From positions 54,794 through 118,793 of the forward strand of contig NZ_JAPWGO010000014.1 of NCBI RefSeq assembly GCF_027213785.1: a stretch of 64,000 bases of DNA, read 5' to 3'. The DNA is from Limimaricola sp. G21655-S1 (lineage in GTDB: Bacteria > Pseudomonadota > Alphaproteobacteria > Rhodobacterales > Rhodobacteraceae). A program made the translations under genes and the position numbers. Positions 13,198 through 26,494 of this stretch are shown piece after piece. The notes beneath the pieces are model-generated. The model was not told the DNA's origin. It was given only the letters and a program-made list of their open reading frames with translations, and did not search any database. The number at the start of each line of letters is the position of its first letter. Position 1 is the first letter of the stretch.

Positions 13198-13764
13198 ATG
13201 ATGAACCGCATCCTTCCCGCCATGGCTTTCGTGACCGGCCTCGCCGCTTGCGGCGGGCCGGAGCTGCGCTACGCGGTGCCGCAGGTCGTGCCGACCGAGA
13301 AGGTCGCGATCGCCTTCGGTTCGGTCGAGTTGCGTGAGATCACCCTGCCGACCTACGCGGCGCTCGAGGAGATCTATGTCGAGACGCCCGAAGGGGTGAT
13401 CACACCGGCCGATGACCTGCTCTGGGCCGATGATCCGGTGCGCGCGGCGACGCTCGAGCTTGCCCGCGCGCTCAGACTGTCGACCGGGGCGCGGGTGGCC
13501 TCCGAACCCTGGCCCTTCGACGATTTCGCCGAGGCCCGTGTCGAGGTGCGCGTCGAGGAGTTCCTCGCCGACGCGCAGGGCCGCTTCCGCGTGGCGGGAC
13601 AGTATTTCGTGGCGACGCGCGATGCGTTGGGCCGCGACCGCGCCGAGACCTTCGAGATCGCGGTGCCGATCGCGCAAGGCAGCGGCGCCAGCGGCCTCGC
13701 CGCGGCGCGCGCCGCGGCGATGACCGAGCTGGCCGGGATCATCGCAAGGACCGGCCTCCGCTAG
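13198..13764 (+). CDS. pqiC: PqiC-type outer-membrane lipoprotein
   Basis: A 188-aa protein with a lipoprotein signal: short positive N-terminus, hydrophobic core and lipobox LAAC, with the Cys at residue 18. The mature part fits the ABC-type transport auxiliary lipoprotein family (PqiC/YmbA), which pairs with PqiB at the outer membrane. The adjacent position, four bases after pqiB, supports this. Two ATG codons (13198 and 13201) are equally possible starts. Confidence 0.82.
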   Translation: MMNRILPAMAFVTGLAACGGPELRYAVPQVVPTEKVAIAFGSVELREITLPTYAALEEIYVETPEGVITPADDLLWADDPVRAATLELARALRLSTGARVASEPWPFDDFAEARVEVRVEEFLADAQGRFRVAGQYFVATRDALGRDRAETFEIAVPIAQGSGASGLAAARAAAMTELAGIIARTGLR

Positions 13765-13883
13765 GAAACTCGCGGTCGACGGAAAGAGAGGGGCCGCTTC
13801 GTTCGGCACCCCCGTCGCAGCCCTTGCAGGGCTCCCCCCGGGCGCGTCATGATGGGATCGAGGCAAAGCCGCGAGGAGACCCC

Positions 13884-14093
13884 ATGGGCAAGCTGTTCGA
13901 TGTCCAGAGCCCGTTCTTCATCCCGTTGTGGCGGCGGTTGCTCGTGGTCGGGCTGGCGCTCGGCTGGGCGCTGGTCGAGCTGACCCACGGCGCGCCGGGA
14001 TGGGCGCTGCTGTTCGGCGCGGCGGGGATGTGGTGTGCCTACCAGTTCTTCGTTGTCTTCGATCCGCCGCGAAAGGATGCCGGGGAGGGCTGA
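13884..14093 (+). CDS. Small two-helix membrane protein of unknown function
   Basis: A 69-aa protein beginning MGKLFDVQSPFFIPLWRR, followed by two predicted membrane segments separated by THGAPGW and a short acidic/basic tail (DPPRKDAGEG). The start follows a GAGGAG ribosome site. Similar small proteins with an SPFF-PLWRR start occur in Rhodobacteraceae, possibly under the label DUF3329, but I cannot confirm that here. It precedes iolB by three bases and is probably cotranscribed. Function unknown. Confidence 0.75.
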   Translation: MGKLFDVQSPFFIPLWRRLLVVGLALGWALVELTHGAPGWALLFGAAGMWCAYQFFVVFDPPRKDAGEG

Positions 14094-14096
14094 GCC

Positions 14097-14888
14097 ATGA
14101 CGGATCTGCTGCGTCGGCCCGTGGCCGCCACGGGAACCCTGCACGACATCACACCGGAAAGCGCGGGCTGGGACCATGCCGGTCTCGCGGTGCATCGGTT
14201 ACGGCAGGGCGAAGGGCTGTCCCGCGCCACCAAGGACCGCGAAGCGATCCTCGTGCTGATCGAGGGCCGGGCCGAGATGTCGGCGGGCGAGGAACGGTTC
14301 GGCGAGATGGGCGACCGGACGAGCCCGTTCAAAGGGCTGCCGCATGCGCTCTACGTGCCGGCGGAAAGCGACTGGAGCGCGCGCGCCACGAGCGACTGCG
14401 TCATCGCCGTCTGTTCCGCGCCCGCGCGGCCGGGCCATGCGGCGCGCTGCCTCGGACCCAAGGGGCTGCACCCGGTAAGCCGGGGCGAGGGCATCCTTGC
14501 TCGCCGCGTCACCGAGATCGCGATGGAGGCGCAGGAGGGAGCCGACACGCTTCTGGTGCGCGAGGTGGTCACGCCGGGCGGTGCCTGGGCGTCATGGCCC
14601 GGCCACCGGCATGACGAGGACGATTTCCCCCGTATCACGCGGCTGGAGGAGATTTCCTATCACCGGGTCGCGCCGGAGGGCGGGTTCGCAGTGCAGCGTA
14701 TCTTCGACGGCGACGGGCTCGATGTGGCGCTGACGATCCGCGACGGCGACGTGACGCTGGTGCCGCGCGGCCACCATCCGCGCGGGGTGCCGCCCGGGGT
14801 CGAACTCTATTCGCTCATCGTCATGGCGGGGCCGCTGCGCGCGCTCCGGGTCGAGACCGATCCGGCCTTCACGGGATTCGAGGACTGA
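14097..14888 (+). CDS. iolB: 5-deoxy-glucuronate isomerase
   Basis: A 263-aa bicupin enzyme of myo-inositol breakdown that isomerises 5-deoxy-D-glucuronate to 2-deoxy-5-keto-gluconate. The conserved IolB features are visible: SRATKDREAILVLIEG in the N-terminal cupin, FKGLPHALYVP, the metal-binding HRHDED block, and the C-terminal RGHHPRGVPPG. No other inositol gene lies in the window, so the gene is separated from any iol operon. It starts three bases after the small membrane protein gene, with GGGAGGG as ribosome site. Confidence 0.88.
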   Translation: MTDLLRRPVAATGTLHDITPESAGWDHAGLAVHRLRQGEGLSRATKDREAILVLIEGRAEMSAGEERFGEMGDRTSPFKGLPHALYVPAESDWSARATSDCVIAVCSAPARPGHAARCLGPKGLHPVSRGEGILARRVTEIAMEAQEGADTLLVREVVTPGGAWASWPGHRHDEDDFPRITRLEEISYHRVAPEGGFAVQRIFDGDGLDVALTIRDGDVTLVPRGHHPRGVPPGVELYSLIVMAGPLRALRVETDPAFTGFED

Positions 14889-14949
14889 ACTGGACGGGGG
14901 CGACAGGGCGCTATCTGCTTCTTTCGACGCAGGAAAGAGGAGACCGCCG

Positions 14950-15909
14950 ATGCTCGCCGCCTATCATCCAGAGGGCAAGGGCCTCGCCCCGCTCGGACCG
15001 TCCAAGGATATCGGTGACGCGCTCTGGATCGATCTCTTCGCCCCCGATGCGACCGAGGTCGAAAGGGTCGAGGCCTTCGGCCTGAGCGTGCCCACGCTCG
15101 AGGACATGGAGGAGATCGAGATATCCAACCGGCTGCACCGGGAAGGCGACTGCCAAGTGATGACGGTGATGCTGCCCGGCCGCGACGCCGAGGGGCGGCA
15201 GTTCTCGGCGCCCGTCACCTTCATGCTGACGCCGGAGCGGCTCGTCACGGTGCGCCACCACTCGCCACGCCCGTTCGAGACCTTTGGCAGCCGCGCCGAG
15301 CGGTCGAGTTCCGGCAGCAGCACCCCCGTGCGTGTCTTCCTCGGCCTCGTCGAGGAGATCATCGCCCGTCAGGCCGACCTGCTGGAGGCGACGGGGCGGG
15401 TGCTCGACCGGGTGGCGGGCGAGGTGTTCGGCGAGGAGATGAACGACGTGGAGGGGCTGCGGCTGGCGCTGCGCGATATCGGCCAGCAGGGGGAGCTGAC
15501 GGCCAAGGTTCGGCTGGCCCTGTTCACCATGGAGCGGATGCTTTCGACCTTCATCGTCTGGAACGGCACGATGAAGCACCGCGACCCGCAGATCGCGACG
15601 CTGGCCAAGGCGCAGATGCGCGACATCAACGCGCTAGAGGTGCATCTGGATTTCCTCAACAGCCGCGTGGCGCTGGCGACCGACGCGACGCTGGGCATGA
15701 TCAATCTCGACGAGAACGCGGTGGTGCGCACGCTGTCGGTCGTCGCGGCGCTGTTCCTGCCGCCGACGCTGATCGCCTCGATCTACGGGATGAATTTTGC
15801 CCATATGCCGGAGCTGGACAACCAGAACGCCTATTTCATCGCGCTCGGCGCGATGGTGGCCTCGGCGGCGGGGACCTGGATCTGGTTCAAGGCCAAGGGC
15901 TGGCTTTGA
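14950..15909 (+). CDS. corA: CorA-family magnesium transporter
   Basis: A 319-aa divalent-cation channel. The signature YGMN is at residues 279-282, between two C-terminal membrane helices, and is followed by an acidic loop (AHMPELDNQNAYF), as in CorA proteins. The N-terminal two thirds is the cytoplasmic funnel domain. The start follows GAGGAG at the expected distance. The gene ends at a strong shared terminator with pgm. Mg2+ (possibly Co2+ or Ni2+) is the expected ion. Confidence 0.92.
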   Translation: MLAAYHPEGKGLAPLGPSKDIGDALWIDLFAPDATEVERVEAFGLSVPTLEDMEEIEISNRLHREGDCQVMTVMLPGRDAEGRQFSAPVTFMLTPERLVTVRHHSPRPFETFGSRAERSSSGSSTPVRVFLGLVEEIIARQADLLEATGRVLDRVAGEVFGEEMNDVEGLRLALRDIGQQGELTAKVRLALFTMERMLSTFIVWNGTMKHRDPQIATLAKAQMRDINALEVHLDFLNSRVALATDATLGMINLDENAVVRTLSVVAALFLPPTLIASIYGMNFAHMPELDNQNAYFIALGAMVASAAGTWIWFKAKGWL

Positions 15910-15918
15910 GGGCTGGCC

Positions 15919-15952
15919 GCGAGGCCCCGGCGCATATGCGCCGGGGCCTCGC
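15919..15952. terminator. Bidirectional terminator between corA and pgm
   Basis: A perfect 34-base palindrome with 17-base arms, starting GCGAGGCCCCGG and symmetrical about 15935/15936. It lies 9 bases after the corA stop and 11 bases after the pgm stop on the other strand. There is no long T run. Confidence 0.8.
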
Positions 15953-15963
15953 AGGGGGCAGGA

Positions 15964-19710
<3,747 letters not shown>

Positions 19711-19714
<4 letters not shown>

Positions 19715-21150
19715 GCGGTGGCGATAGCATCCCGGTACAGCGCCGCATAGGCCCTAGCCGAGCTCGCCCAGCCCACCGGTTGGCGCATCGCGTTGGCCTG
19801 CATCTGGGCCCAGATGTCGGGTTGCGCATGGAGATCGCAGAGCCGGTCCAGCGCAACGGCGAGCGGATCGGCCGCGACGGGGTGGAACTGGATCCCGGTC
19901 GCGACCCCCCGGTCGAGCGCGGCGGGCGAGGCGTGGATCACGGTATCGGCGAGGCCACCGGTCAGCGCCACCACCGGGATCGTGCCGTAGCGCAGGCCGT
20001 AGAGCTGGGTCAGGCCGCAGGGCTCGAAGCGCGATGGCACCAGGATCGCGTCGGCCCCGGCGATGAGCCGGTGCGACAGCGCCTCGTCATAGCCGATGCG
20101 CACCGCCACGCCATCCTCGCGCGCCGCGTCGCGAAACGCCTGTTCCAGCGCCTTGTCGCCCGAGCCCAGAAGCGCGAGCTGCCCACCTCGATCCAGAAGC
20201 GTCGGCAGGGCTTCGAGCAGCAGGTCGAGACCCTTCTGCTCGGTCAGCCGCGACACCACGCAGCATAGCGGTCCGGCGGAATCCGGCAGGCCCATCTCGG
20301 CGCGCAGCGCATCGCGGTTCGGGATCTTGCCCGCCGGGTGGCGGTAGCCCTCCGGGACATGCGGATCGTTGGCGGGGTTCCAGGCGGTCTCGTCGATGCC
20401 GTTGAGGATGCCGGACAGATCGCGCCGGCGCGCCCGCATCACCCCGTCGAGTCCCATGCCGAATTCGGGGCGCATCAGCTCGGCCGCGTAGGTGGGTGAA
20501 ACGGTGGTCAGCCTGTCCGCCCGCATCAGCCCGGCCTTGAGCGCCGACAGCTTGCCGTAATATTCGAAGCCTTCCGCGTGAAACCGCGACCGGGGCAGGC
20601 GCAGCCGCTCGATCATGTGGTGACCGGTCAGCCCCTGAAAGGCGATGTTGTGGATCGTCAGTACCGTGGCGCAGTCGCCGCCGGCCTGCGCCAGATAGTC
20701 GGGGACGAAACCCGCCTGCCAATCATGGCAATGCAGGAGCTGCGGCTGCCAGAGCTGGCCGTCCAGCGTCACGCCCTCGGTGCCGAGCCGCGCCGCCACG
20801 AGGCTCAGCGCGGCAAAGCGTTCGGGATTGTCGGGCCAGTCCTGCCCGTCGGGGCCGAGATAGATCGACCCTTCGCGCCGATAGAGATGCGGCGCGTCGA
20901 TCACGAAGAGATCGAGCCCGGCGGCCTGTCCCGCAAGCACCCGGGCGGGACCGCCGAACAGGTCGTGCTCGGTCATCACCTGCACCGCGTCCGCGGCGAG
21001 CGCGGCCATGACCGCCGGGTAGCCCGGCAGGATGGTCCGCATCTCGACCGCTTCGGCCCGCAGCGCGGCGGGCAGGGCGCCCGCCACGTCGGCGAGACCG
21101 CCGGTCTTGACCAGCGGCGCGCATTCGGAGGCGACCGAGAGGACGCGCAT
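19711..21150 (-). CDS. glgA: Glycogen synthase (ADP-glucose)
   Basis: A 479-aa GT5 glucosyltransferase that extends alpha-1,4-glucan from ADP-glucose. The ADP-glucose-binding KTGGLADV begins near residue 15, HCDWQAG-type residues (HCHDWQAGFVPDYL) follow, and the C-terminal SRFEPCGLTQLYGLRYGT contains the conserved Glu. Start and the glgC stop share one base (TGATG), and the end overlaps glgX. Confidence 0.95.
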
Positions 21151-22412
21151 CAGAGCGACGCCGCGCGCTTGTCGAGCATTGCCTGGGTGATCAGGGTAAC
21201 GCCGCCCTCCGAGACGCGGAAATGCTTGGCGTCCTCTTCAGGGTCCTCGCCCACGACGAGGCCCTCGGGGATCATCACGCCCGCGTCGATCACCGCGTTC
21301 TTGAGACGGGCGTGGCGCGAGACGTTGACGTAGGGCAGCACGACCGTGTGGTCTAGAACCGAGTAGGAATTGGTGTGCACCTGCGTGAACAGCAGGGAAT
21401 TGCGCACCTCGGTGCCCGAGATGATGCAGCCGCCCGAGACCATCGAGGAGACGGCGGAGCCGCGCCGGTCCTTCTCGTCATGGATGAACTTCGCCGGCGG
21501 TGCGCTTTCGGAGTAGGTCCAGACCGGCCAGTCGCGGTCCCAAAGGTTCAGCTCGGGGTCGAAATTGGTCAGGTCGATATTGGCCTGCCAGAAGGCATCG
21601 ACCGTGCCCACGTCGCGCCAATAGGCCTCGCGGCCTTCGGGACGGACGCAGGAATCGTCGAAGCGATGCGCGATGGCCTTGCCGTTCTTGACGATGTCGG
21701 GGATCAGATCGGTGCCGAAGTCATGGCTGGAGTTCTCGTCCTCGGCATCCTTGATCAGCAATTCGCGCAGGAATTTCCAAGAAAAGACGTAGATGCCCAT
21801 CGAGGCGAGCGCCTTGTCGGGCTGGCCCGGGATCGAAGGCGGATCCTTCGGCTTTTCGAGGAAGGAGGTGATGCGGCTGTTCTCGTCGACATGCATCACG
21901 CCGAAGGCCACCGCCTCCATGCGCGGCACGGTGAGACAGCCGACGGTCACATCCGCCCCCGAATCCACGTGCTGCTGCAGCATCACCTCGTAATCCATCT
22001 TGTAGATGTGGTCGCCCGCGAGGATCACGACGTAATCGACGTCGTAGCCGTCGACGATGTCGATGTTCTGGGTCACCGCGTCGGCGGTGCCGCGATACCA
22101 CATGCTTTCATCCACGCGCTGCGAGGCGGGCAGAATGTCGAGGAACTCGTTGCGCTCGGCGCGGAAGAAGTTCCAGCCGCGCTGGCAGTGGCGGATCAGG
22201 CTGTGCGCCTTGTACTGGGTCGCCACCGCGATCTTGCGGATGCCGGAATTCATGGCGTTCGAGAGCGCGAAATCGATGATCCGCGCCTTGCCGCCGAAAT
22301 AGACCGCCGGTTTCACGCGTCGGTCGGTCAACTCGCGCAGGCGCGAACCGCGTCCGCCCGCAAGGACGAAGGCCATGGAACGCTGGGATAGTCTGCGATG
22401 TGGCTGTGGCAT
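21150..22412 (-). CDS. glgC: Glucose-1-phosphate adenylyltransferase
   Basis: A 420-aa ADP-glucose pyrophosphorylase, the committed and allosterically controlled step of glycogen synthesis. The nucleotide-binding LAGGRGSRL starts near residue 17, followed by [28 protein letters not shown] and the left-handed beta-helix C-terminus. Ribosome site GGGAGG lies nine bases before ATG at 22412. It is the first gene of the glg operon; no glgB (branching enzyme) is adjacent. The 217 bases upstream, up to the frcK end, hold no gene and presumably the operon promoter. Confidence 0.95.
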   Translation of the reverse strand: MPQPHRRLSQRSMAFVLAGGRGSRLRELTDRRVKPAVYFGGKARIIDFALSNAMNSGIRKIAVATQYKAHSLIRHCQRGWNFFRAERNEFLDILPASQRVDESMWYRGTADAVTQNIDIVDGYDVDYVVILAGDHIYKMDYEVMLQQHVDSGADVTVGCLTVPRMEAVAFGVMHVDENSRITSFLEKPKDPPSIPGQPDKALASMGIYVFSWKFLRELLIKDAEDENSSHDFGTDLIPDIVKNGKAIAHRFDDSCVRPEGREAYWRDVGTVDAFWQANIDLTNFDPELNLWDRDWPVWTYSESAPPAKFIHDEKDRRGSAVSSMVSGGCIISGTEVRNSLLFTQVHTNSYSVLDHTVVLPYVNVSRHARLKNAVIDAGVMIPEGLVVGEDPEEDAKHFRVSEGGVTLITQAMLDKRAASL

Positions 22413-22629
22413 GGTAATGGGCCTCCCTGTCCCGTGAACTCGTCAACCGATCCGCCGCGCCGCTCCCTCCGCGGACCGCGATCGTCGAGGCCGAGCATAG
22501 GCCAGAATCGGGGTGCCGCAATGTTAAAAACCGTGCAGGAAGATACGGAATTCACGCATTTTTTCAGCAAGGCCCCCGCGCGGCGCCGTGCGGTCCGGGC
22601 GCGCGGTCGGTGACACGGGTGGCCGGTCT

Positions 22630-23298
22630 TCAGATCCCGCTGCGCTGTTGCGCGGGACCGCTTTCATAGGCGGGGCGCAGCACTAGATCGGCGGGCAGGA
22701 CCCGATCGATCACGCGCTGGGCGTTGGGCACGTCGTTATGCATCGCGCGCTGCGTCGCGGCGGTGCGGCTCAACCCGTGTCCGAGCCAGCGCGCGATCAG
22801 CCGGGCCCGCAGCTCGGGCAACGGCACGTCGAGATAGGCCGAAACGTCCCAGATCCGGGCCAGTTCGGACCAGGGCGCCTCGTCGAACAGCAGGTAGTTG
22901 CCTTCGACGATCACCACCTGCGCGTCGGCCTCAACCAGCTGCGCCCCGGCGATGGCGATGTCGCGGGCGCGGTCGAAGACCGGGGCCACCACCTCTTCGC
23001 CCCGTGCCAGACGCTTGACCAGAAGCACGAAGCCGCGCGCGTCGAAGGTCTCCGGCGCGCCCTTGCGGGTGCGCAGGCCGCGCTGGTCCAGCACGACATT
23101 GTCGAGATGAAAGCCATCCATCGGCACGATGCGTGCCTTGAGCTTCTGACGCTCGAGCCGCCGGGCCAGTTCGGTCGCCAATGTCGACTTGCCGCTTCCG
23201 GGCGCGCCGGCGACGCCGACGATGACCCGGGGCTTCTTGGCCGCGGCCTCATGAACCATTTCGGCCAGCGGATTGATGTAGGCTGTCAGGTCGAGCAA
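22630..23298 (-). CDS. frcK: Nucleoside/sugar kinase-like P-loop protein of the fructose uptake operon
   Basis: A 222-aa P-loop protein with Walker A GAPGSGKST at residues 31-39, then DGFHLDN and a VEGNYLL strand typical of the uridine-kinase/pantothenate-kinase-like group. The order frcB-frcC-frcA-frcK matches the Sinorhizobium frcBCAK fructose operon, where FrcK is a putative kinase. The start appears to be TTG at 23298, 25 bases after the frcA stop, with GAGG upstream. Phosphorylation of the imported sugar is inferred. Confidence 0.84.
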   Translation of the reverse strand: MLDLTAYINPLAEMVHEAAAKKPRVIVGVAGAPGSGKSTLATELARRLERQKLKARIVPMDGFHLDNVVLDQRGLRTRKGAPETFDARGFVLLVKRLARGEEVVAPVFDRARDIAIAGAQLVEADAQVVIVEGNYLLFDEAPWSELARIWDVSAYLDVPLPELRARLIARWLGHGLSRTAATQRAMHNDVPNAQRVIDRVLPADLVLRPAYESGPAQQRSGI

Positions 23299-23323
23299 TC
23301 GTGCCTCTACGGGAGTCTGGATG

Positions 23324-24118
23324 TTAAGCGGCTTCGAACTCGGTCTCGGGTTCCTTGGCTCCAGTCATAAAGGCAACGGCGTCGGACATCGAATGATTCT
23401 TGGGGTCGATGACGCAAAGCCGCTGGCCCAGCCGATGCACATGGATCCGGTCCGCCAGCTCGAACACGTGCGGCATGTTGTGCGAGATCAGGATGATCGG
23501 GATGCCGCGCGACTTCACGTCGAGGATCAGCTCCAGCACCCGCCGGCTCTCCTTGACGCCAAGCGCGGCGGTGGGTTCGTCGAGGATGATCACCTTGGAG
23601 CCGAAGGCCGCCGCGCGCGCCACCGCCACGCCCTGCCGTTGCCCGCCCGACAGCGTCTCGACCGCCTGGTTGATGTTCTGGATCGTCATCAGCCCGAGAT
23701 CGTTGAGCTTGTCTCGGGCGAACTTCTCCATGCCGGCCCGGTCGAGCTGGCGCAGCCACTTGCCGCGAAAGCCGGGTTTGCGCAGTTCGCGCCCCATGAA
23801 CATGTTGTCGGTGATCGAGAGCGCGGGCGACATCGCCAGCGTCTGGTAGACCGTCTCGATGCCGGCATGGCGCGCGTCGTTGGGCGAGTGGAAATGGACC
23901 TGCTTCCCGTCGAGATAGACCTCGCCCTCGTCGGGGATGACGGCGCCCGAAAGCGCCTTGATCAGCGTCGATTTGCCGGCCCCGTTATCGCCGATGACCG
24001 CGAGGATCTCGCCCGGGTAGAGGTCGAAGTCGCAGTGATCGAGGGCGACCACCTTGCCGTAACGCTTGACGAGATTTCGGCCCTTGAGGATGGGTTCGCG
24101 TTTCTGTTCGATGTTCAT
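23324..24118 (-). CDS. frcA: Fructose ABC transporter ATP-binding protein
   Basis: A 264-aa single-domain ATPase. Walker A is GDNGAGKST near residues 43-51, the signature is LSGGQRQG, Walker B ends VIILDEPTAALG, and a switch His lies in ILISHNMPHVF. Unlike RbsA or AraG, which have two fused ATPase halves, this protein has one, as in FrcA. The start is at the ATGA overlap with frcC. An upstream in-frame extension runs antisense-like through frcC and was not used. Confidence 0.92.
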   Translation of the reverse strand: MNIEQKREPILKGRNLVKRYGKVVALDHCDFDLYPGEILAVIGDNGAGKSTLIKALSGAVIPDEGEVYLDGKQVHFHSPNDARHAGIETVYQTLAMSPALSITDNMFMGRELRKPGFRGKWLRQLDRAGMEKFARDKLNDLGLMTIQNINQAVETLSGGQRQGVAVARAAAFGSKVIILDEPTAALGVKESRRVLELILDVKSRGIPIILISHNMPHVFELADRIHVHRLGQRLCVIDPKNHSMSDAVAFMTGAKEPETEFEAA

Positions 24119-25182
24119 GCCGACACCTTCCTGATCCATTGGTCCACGGCCACGGCGGCGATGATCAGCACGCCGATGAAGAAATAGGTCCACTGCGCGT
24201 CGGCCCCGAGCAGGCGCAGCCCGAGCGAGAACACGCCCACGATCAGCGCGCCGAACAGCGAACCCATGATCGAGCCGCGTCCGCCGAAGAGCGAGATGCC
24301 CCCGATCACCACGGCGGTGATGCTCTCGATGTTGGCATCGTAGCCGGAAGTCGGCGACACCGAACCGATGCGCCCGATCAGGGCCCAACCGGCGAAGGCG
24401 CAGATCAGCCCCGACAGCATGTAGACCGAGATCAGCGTGCGCTTGACGTTGACGCCCGAAAGCTGCGCCGCCTCGGCGTCGTCGCCCACCGCATAGACGT
24501 GCCGGCCCCAGGCGGTCTGCCGGAGCGTCCAGCCAAGCACGACGATCAGCGCGATCATGAACACCACCCCGACGGTAAAGACCGCGCCGCCGATCTGGAA
24601 CTTGGCCCCGAAGAGCTGAAGGATCGGCGCGGCGGCCTCGATCTCCTGCGCGCGGATCGTCTCGTTGGCCGAATAGAGATAGTTGGTGGCGAGGAAGATC
24701 TGCCAGCTGCCCAGCGTCACGATGAAGGGCGGCAGCCTCATCACCGAAACGAGCCAGCCGTTGAGGAAGCCGCAGGCCGTGCCGACGGCAAGGCCGCAGG
24801 CGACGGCAACGGGGGCGGGGATGCCGTAGCGAAAGGTGAACTGGCCCATCACCACCGAGCTCAGCACCATGATCGCGCCGACCGACAGGTCGATGCCCGC
24901 GGTCAGGATCACGAGGCTCTGCGCGGCGGCGACGATGCCGACGATCTGCACCTGCTGCAGGATCAGCGTCAGCGCGAAGGGCGAGAAGAAACGCGAGCCC
25001 AGCAGCAGCCCGAAGACGATGATCGAGACCAGCAGTACGATCAGCGGCACCAGCGCCGGCGTGACGTGCAGCGCATGCTGGACCCGTTGCAGCGGGCCGG
25101 CTTTGTGACTTTTGAATTCGGCGACGGTCTCGGCGCGTCTCTCGCGCACCGAAGATTCGTAGTGATCGGTATCTGTCGGCAT
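24115..25182 (-). CDS. frcC: Fructose ABC transporter permease
   Basis: A 355-aa inner-membrane permease of the ribose/fructose (BPD_transp_2) class. It has a hydrophilic N-terminus of about 45 residues, then roughly eight to ten hydrophobic segments. The conserved AQSLVILTAGIDLSVG and the GGISLFGGRGS motif, which contacts the ATPase, are visible. It follows frcB after a 139-base gap with two hairpins, and its end overlaps frcA by four bases. Confidence 0.92.
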   Translation of the reverse strand: MPTDTDHYESSVRERRAETVAEFKSHKAGPLQRVQHALHVTPALVPLIVLLVSIIVFGLLLGSRFFSPFALTLILQQVQIVGIVAAAQSLVILTAGIDLSVGAIMVLSSVVMGQFTFRYGIPAPVAVACGLAVGTACGFLNGWLVSVMRLPPFIVTLGSWQIFLATNYLYSANETIRAQEIEAAAPILQLFGAKFQIGGAVFTVGVVFMIALIVVLGWTLRQTAWGRHVYAVGDDAEAAQLSGVNVKRTLISVYMLSGLICAFAGWALIGRIGSVSPTSGYDANIESITAVVIGGISLFGGRGSIMGSLFGALIVGVFSLGLRLLGADAQWTYFFIGVLIIAAVAVDQWIRKVSA

Positions 25183-25240
25183 GACGCGCCCCTCCCGTGG
25201 CGTGTGGCAGGGCGCGCCCCTTCGCGCGGCCCCTCGTCAT

Positions 25241-25303
25241 CGGGGCGGGCGCGGGGCCCGCCCCGTCAGGGACATCCTGCGCCGCCCGAAGACGCGCAGG
25301 ATG
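25241..25303 (-). terminator. Two hairpins between frcB and frcC
   Basis: In the frcB transcript, the first hairpin has 10-base arms at 25294-25303 and 25273-25282 (CATCCTGCGC and its complement). The second has 10-base arms at 25256-25265 and 25241-25250 (CGGGGCGGGC and its complement) around five bases. They start 18 bases after the frcB stop. Such structures often stabilise the binding-protein message and limit read-through to the permease gene. Confidence 0.65.
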
Positions 25304-25321
25304 GAATGATCCCGGCGGGGC

Positions 25322-26344
25322 TCAGCCCCAGCAGAGTTCCTGACCTTCCTCGACCGAGATCGACTCGACGCCCTCGACTGGCTCGTCGGTGACGAGCTTC
25401 ACGCCGGTATCGTAGAAGTCCTTGCCTTCGGTGTTCTCGGGCAGTGTGCCGTCCTCGGCATATTGGGCGATCGCCTCGACGCCGAGCCTGGCCATCTCGA
25501 GCGGGTATTGCTGCGAGGTCGCGCCGATGATGCCGTCGGCGACGTTCTGGACACCGGGGCAGCCGCCATCGACCGAAACGATCAGCACGTCGTTCTCGCG
25601 GCCGATCGCCTTGAGCGCCTCGTAGGCCCCCGCGGCGGCGGGCTCGTTGATGGTGTAGACGACGTTGATCTCGGGGTCCTTGGCGAGAAGGTTCTCCATC
25701 GCCGTGCGGCCGCCTTCCTCGTTGCCGGCGGTCACGTCGTTGCCGACGATGCGCGGGTCGTCCTCGTCGCCCCATTTGTTCGGATCCTTGGTGTCGATGC
25801 CGAAGCCGGTCAGGAAGCCCTGATCGCGCAGCACGTCGACCGAGGGCTGGCTGACGCCGAGGTCGAGCATCGCGATCTTGGCGTTCGCGGCCTCTTCGCC
25901 CAGCTTGGCGGCGGCCCATTTGCCGATCAGTTCGCCCGCGAGGAAGTTGTCGGTGGCGAAGGTGGCGTCGGCGGCGTCGATCGGGCTGAGCGGCGTGTCG
26001 AGCGCGATCACCAAGAGGCCCGCGTCGCGGGCCTGCTGCACGGCCGAGACGATGGCGGAGGTGTCGGAGGCGGTGATCAGGATGCCCGAGGCACCGTTGG
26101 CGATGCAGGTCTCGATCGCGTCGACCTGGGTTTCATGGTCGCCATCGACATTGCCGGCGTAGGAGTTGAGCGTGATGCCCAGCTCGTCGGCGGCCTGCTG
26201 CGCGCCCTCGCGCATCTTCACGAAGAACGGGTTGGTGTCGGTCTTGGTGATCAGGCAGGCCGAGACGTCCTGCATGTGGCTTTCGGCCTGCGCCGCACCT
26301 GCAGCGATCAAGGCGAGCGCGGTACCCGCGAAAAGTCGTTTCAT
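25322..26344 (-). CDS. frcB: Fructose ABC transporter periplasmic binding protein
   Basis: A 340-aa secreted protein with a Sec signal ([20 protein letters not shown], cleavage after AQA) and a type-1 periplasmic sugar-binding fold. Visible family motifs are [49 protein letters not shown] and VSVDGGCPG. The ATG at 26344 is preferred over an upstream TTG because GGGAGGA lies eight bases before it. It leads the frcBCAK operon and diverges from the ROK regulator. Fructose specificity is inferred from the operon type. Confidence 0.9.
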   Translation of the reverse strand: MKRLFAGTALALIAAGAAQAESHMQDVSACLITKTDTNPFFVKMREGAQQAADELGITLNSYAGNVDGDHETQVDAIETCIANGASGILITASDTSAIVSAVQQARDAGLLVIALDTPLSPIDAADATFATDNFLAGELIGKWAAAKLGEEAANAKIAMLDLGVSQPSVDVLRDQGFLTGFGIDTKDPNKWGDEDDPRIVGNDVTAGNEEGGRTAMENLLAKDPEINVVYTINEPAAAGAYEALKAIGRENDVLIVSVDGGCPGVQNVADGIIGATSQQYPLEMARLGVEAIAQYAEDGTLPENTEGKDFYDTGVKLVTDEPVEGVESISVEEGQELCWG

Positions 26345-26433
26345 CGTCAATATCCTCCCAGATGTGACCCCGGACGCTCCTCAACATCCGGGATTGCCTC
26401 AACGGTAATGACGATTCCCGAAGCTGGTCAATA

Positions 26434-26454
26434 AATAAATCATCTTGATTTATT
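26434..26454. promoter_or_regulatory. Palindromic operator between frcB and the ROK regulator
   Basis: Perfect inverted repeat with 9-base arms AATAAATCA and TGATTTATT around TCT. It sits in an AT-rich island within otherwise GC-rich DNA, 40 bases before the regulator start and about 90 bases before frcB. This is the expected architecture for a ROK repressor site controlling both directions. Confidence 0.8.
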
Positions 26455-26494
26455 AAACCGGCCGAAGTCATCTTGTTCGCAGGGAGGAATTCGG

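Noticed and set aside
23324..25240. A 638-codon frame extending frcA through frcC
   Set aside because: The extension is a shadow of frcC in another frame; frcA starts at the ATGA junction at 24118.
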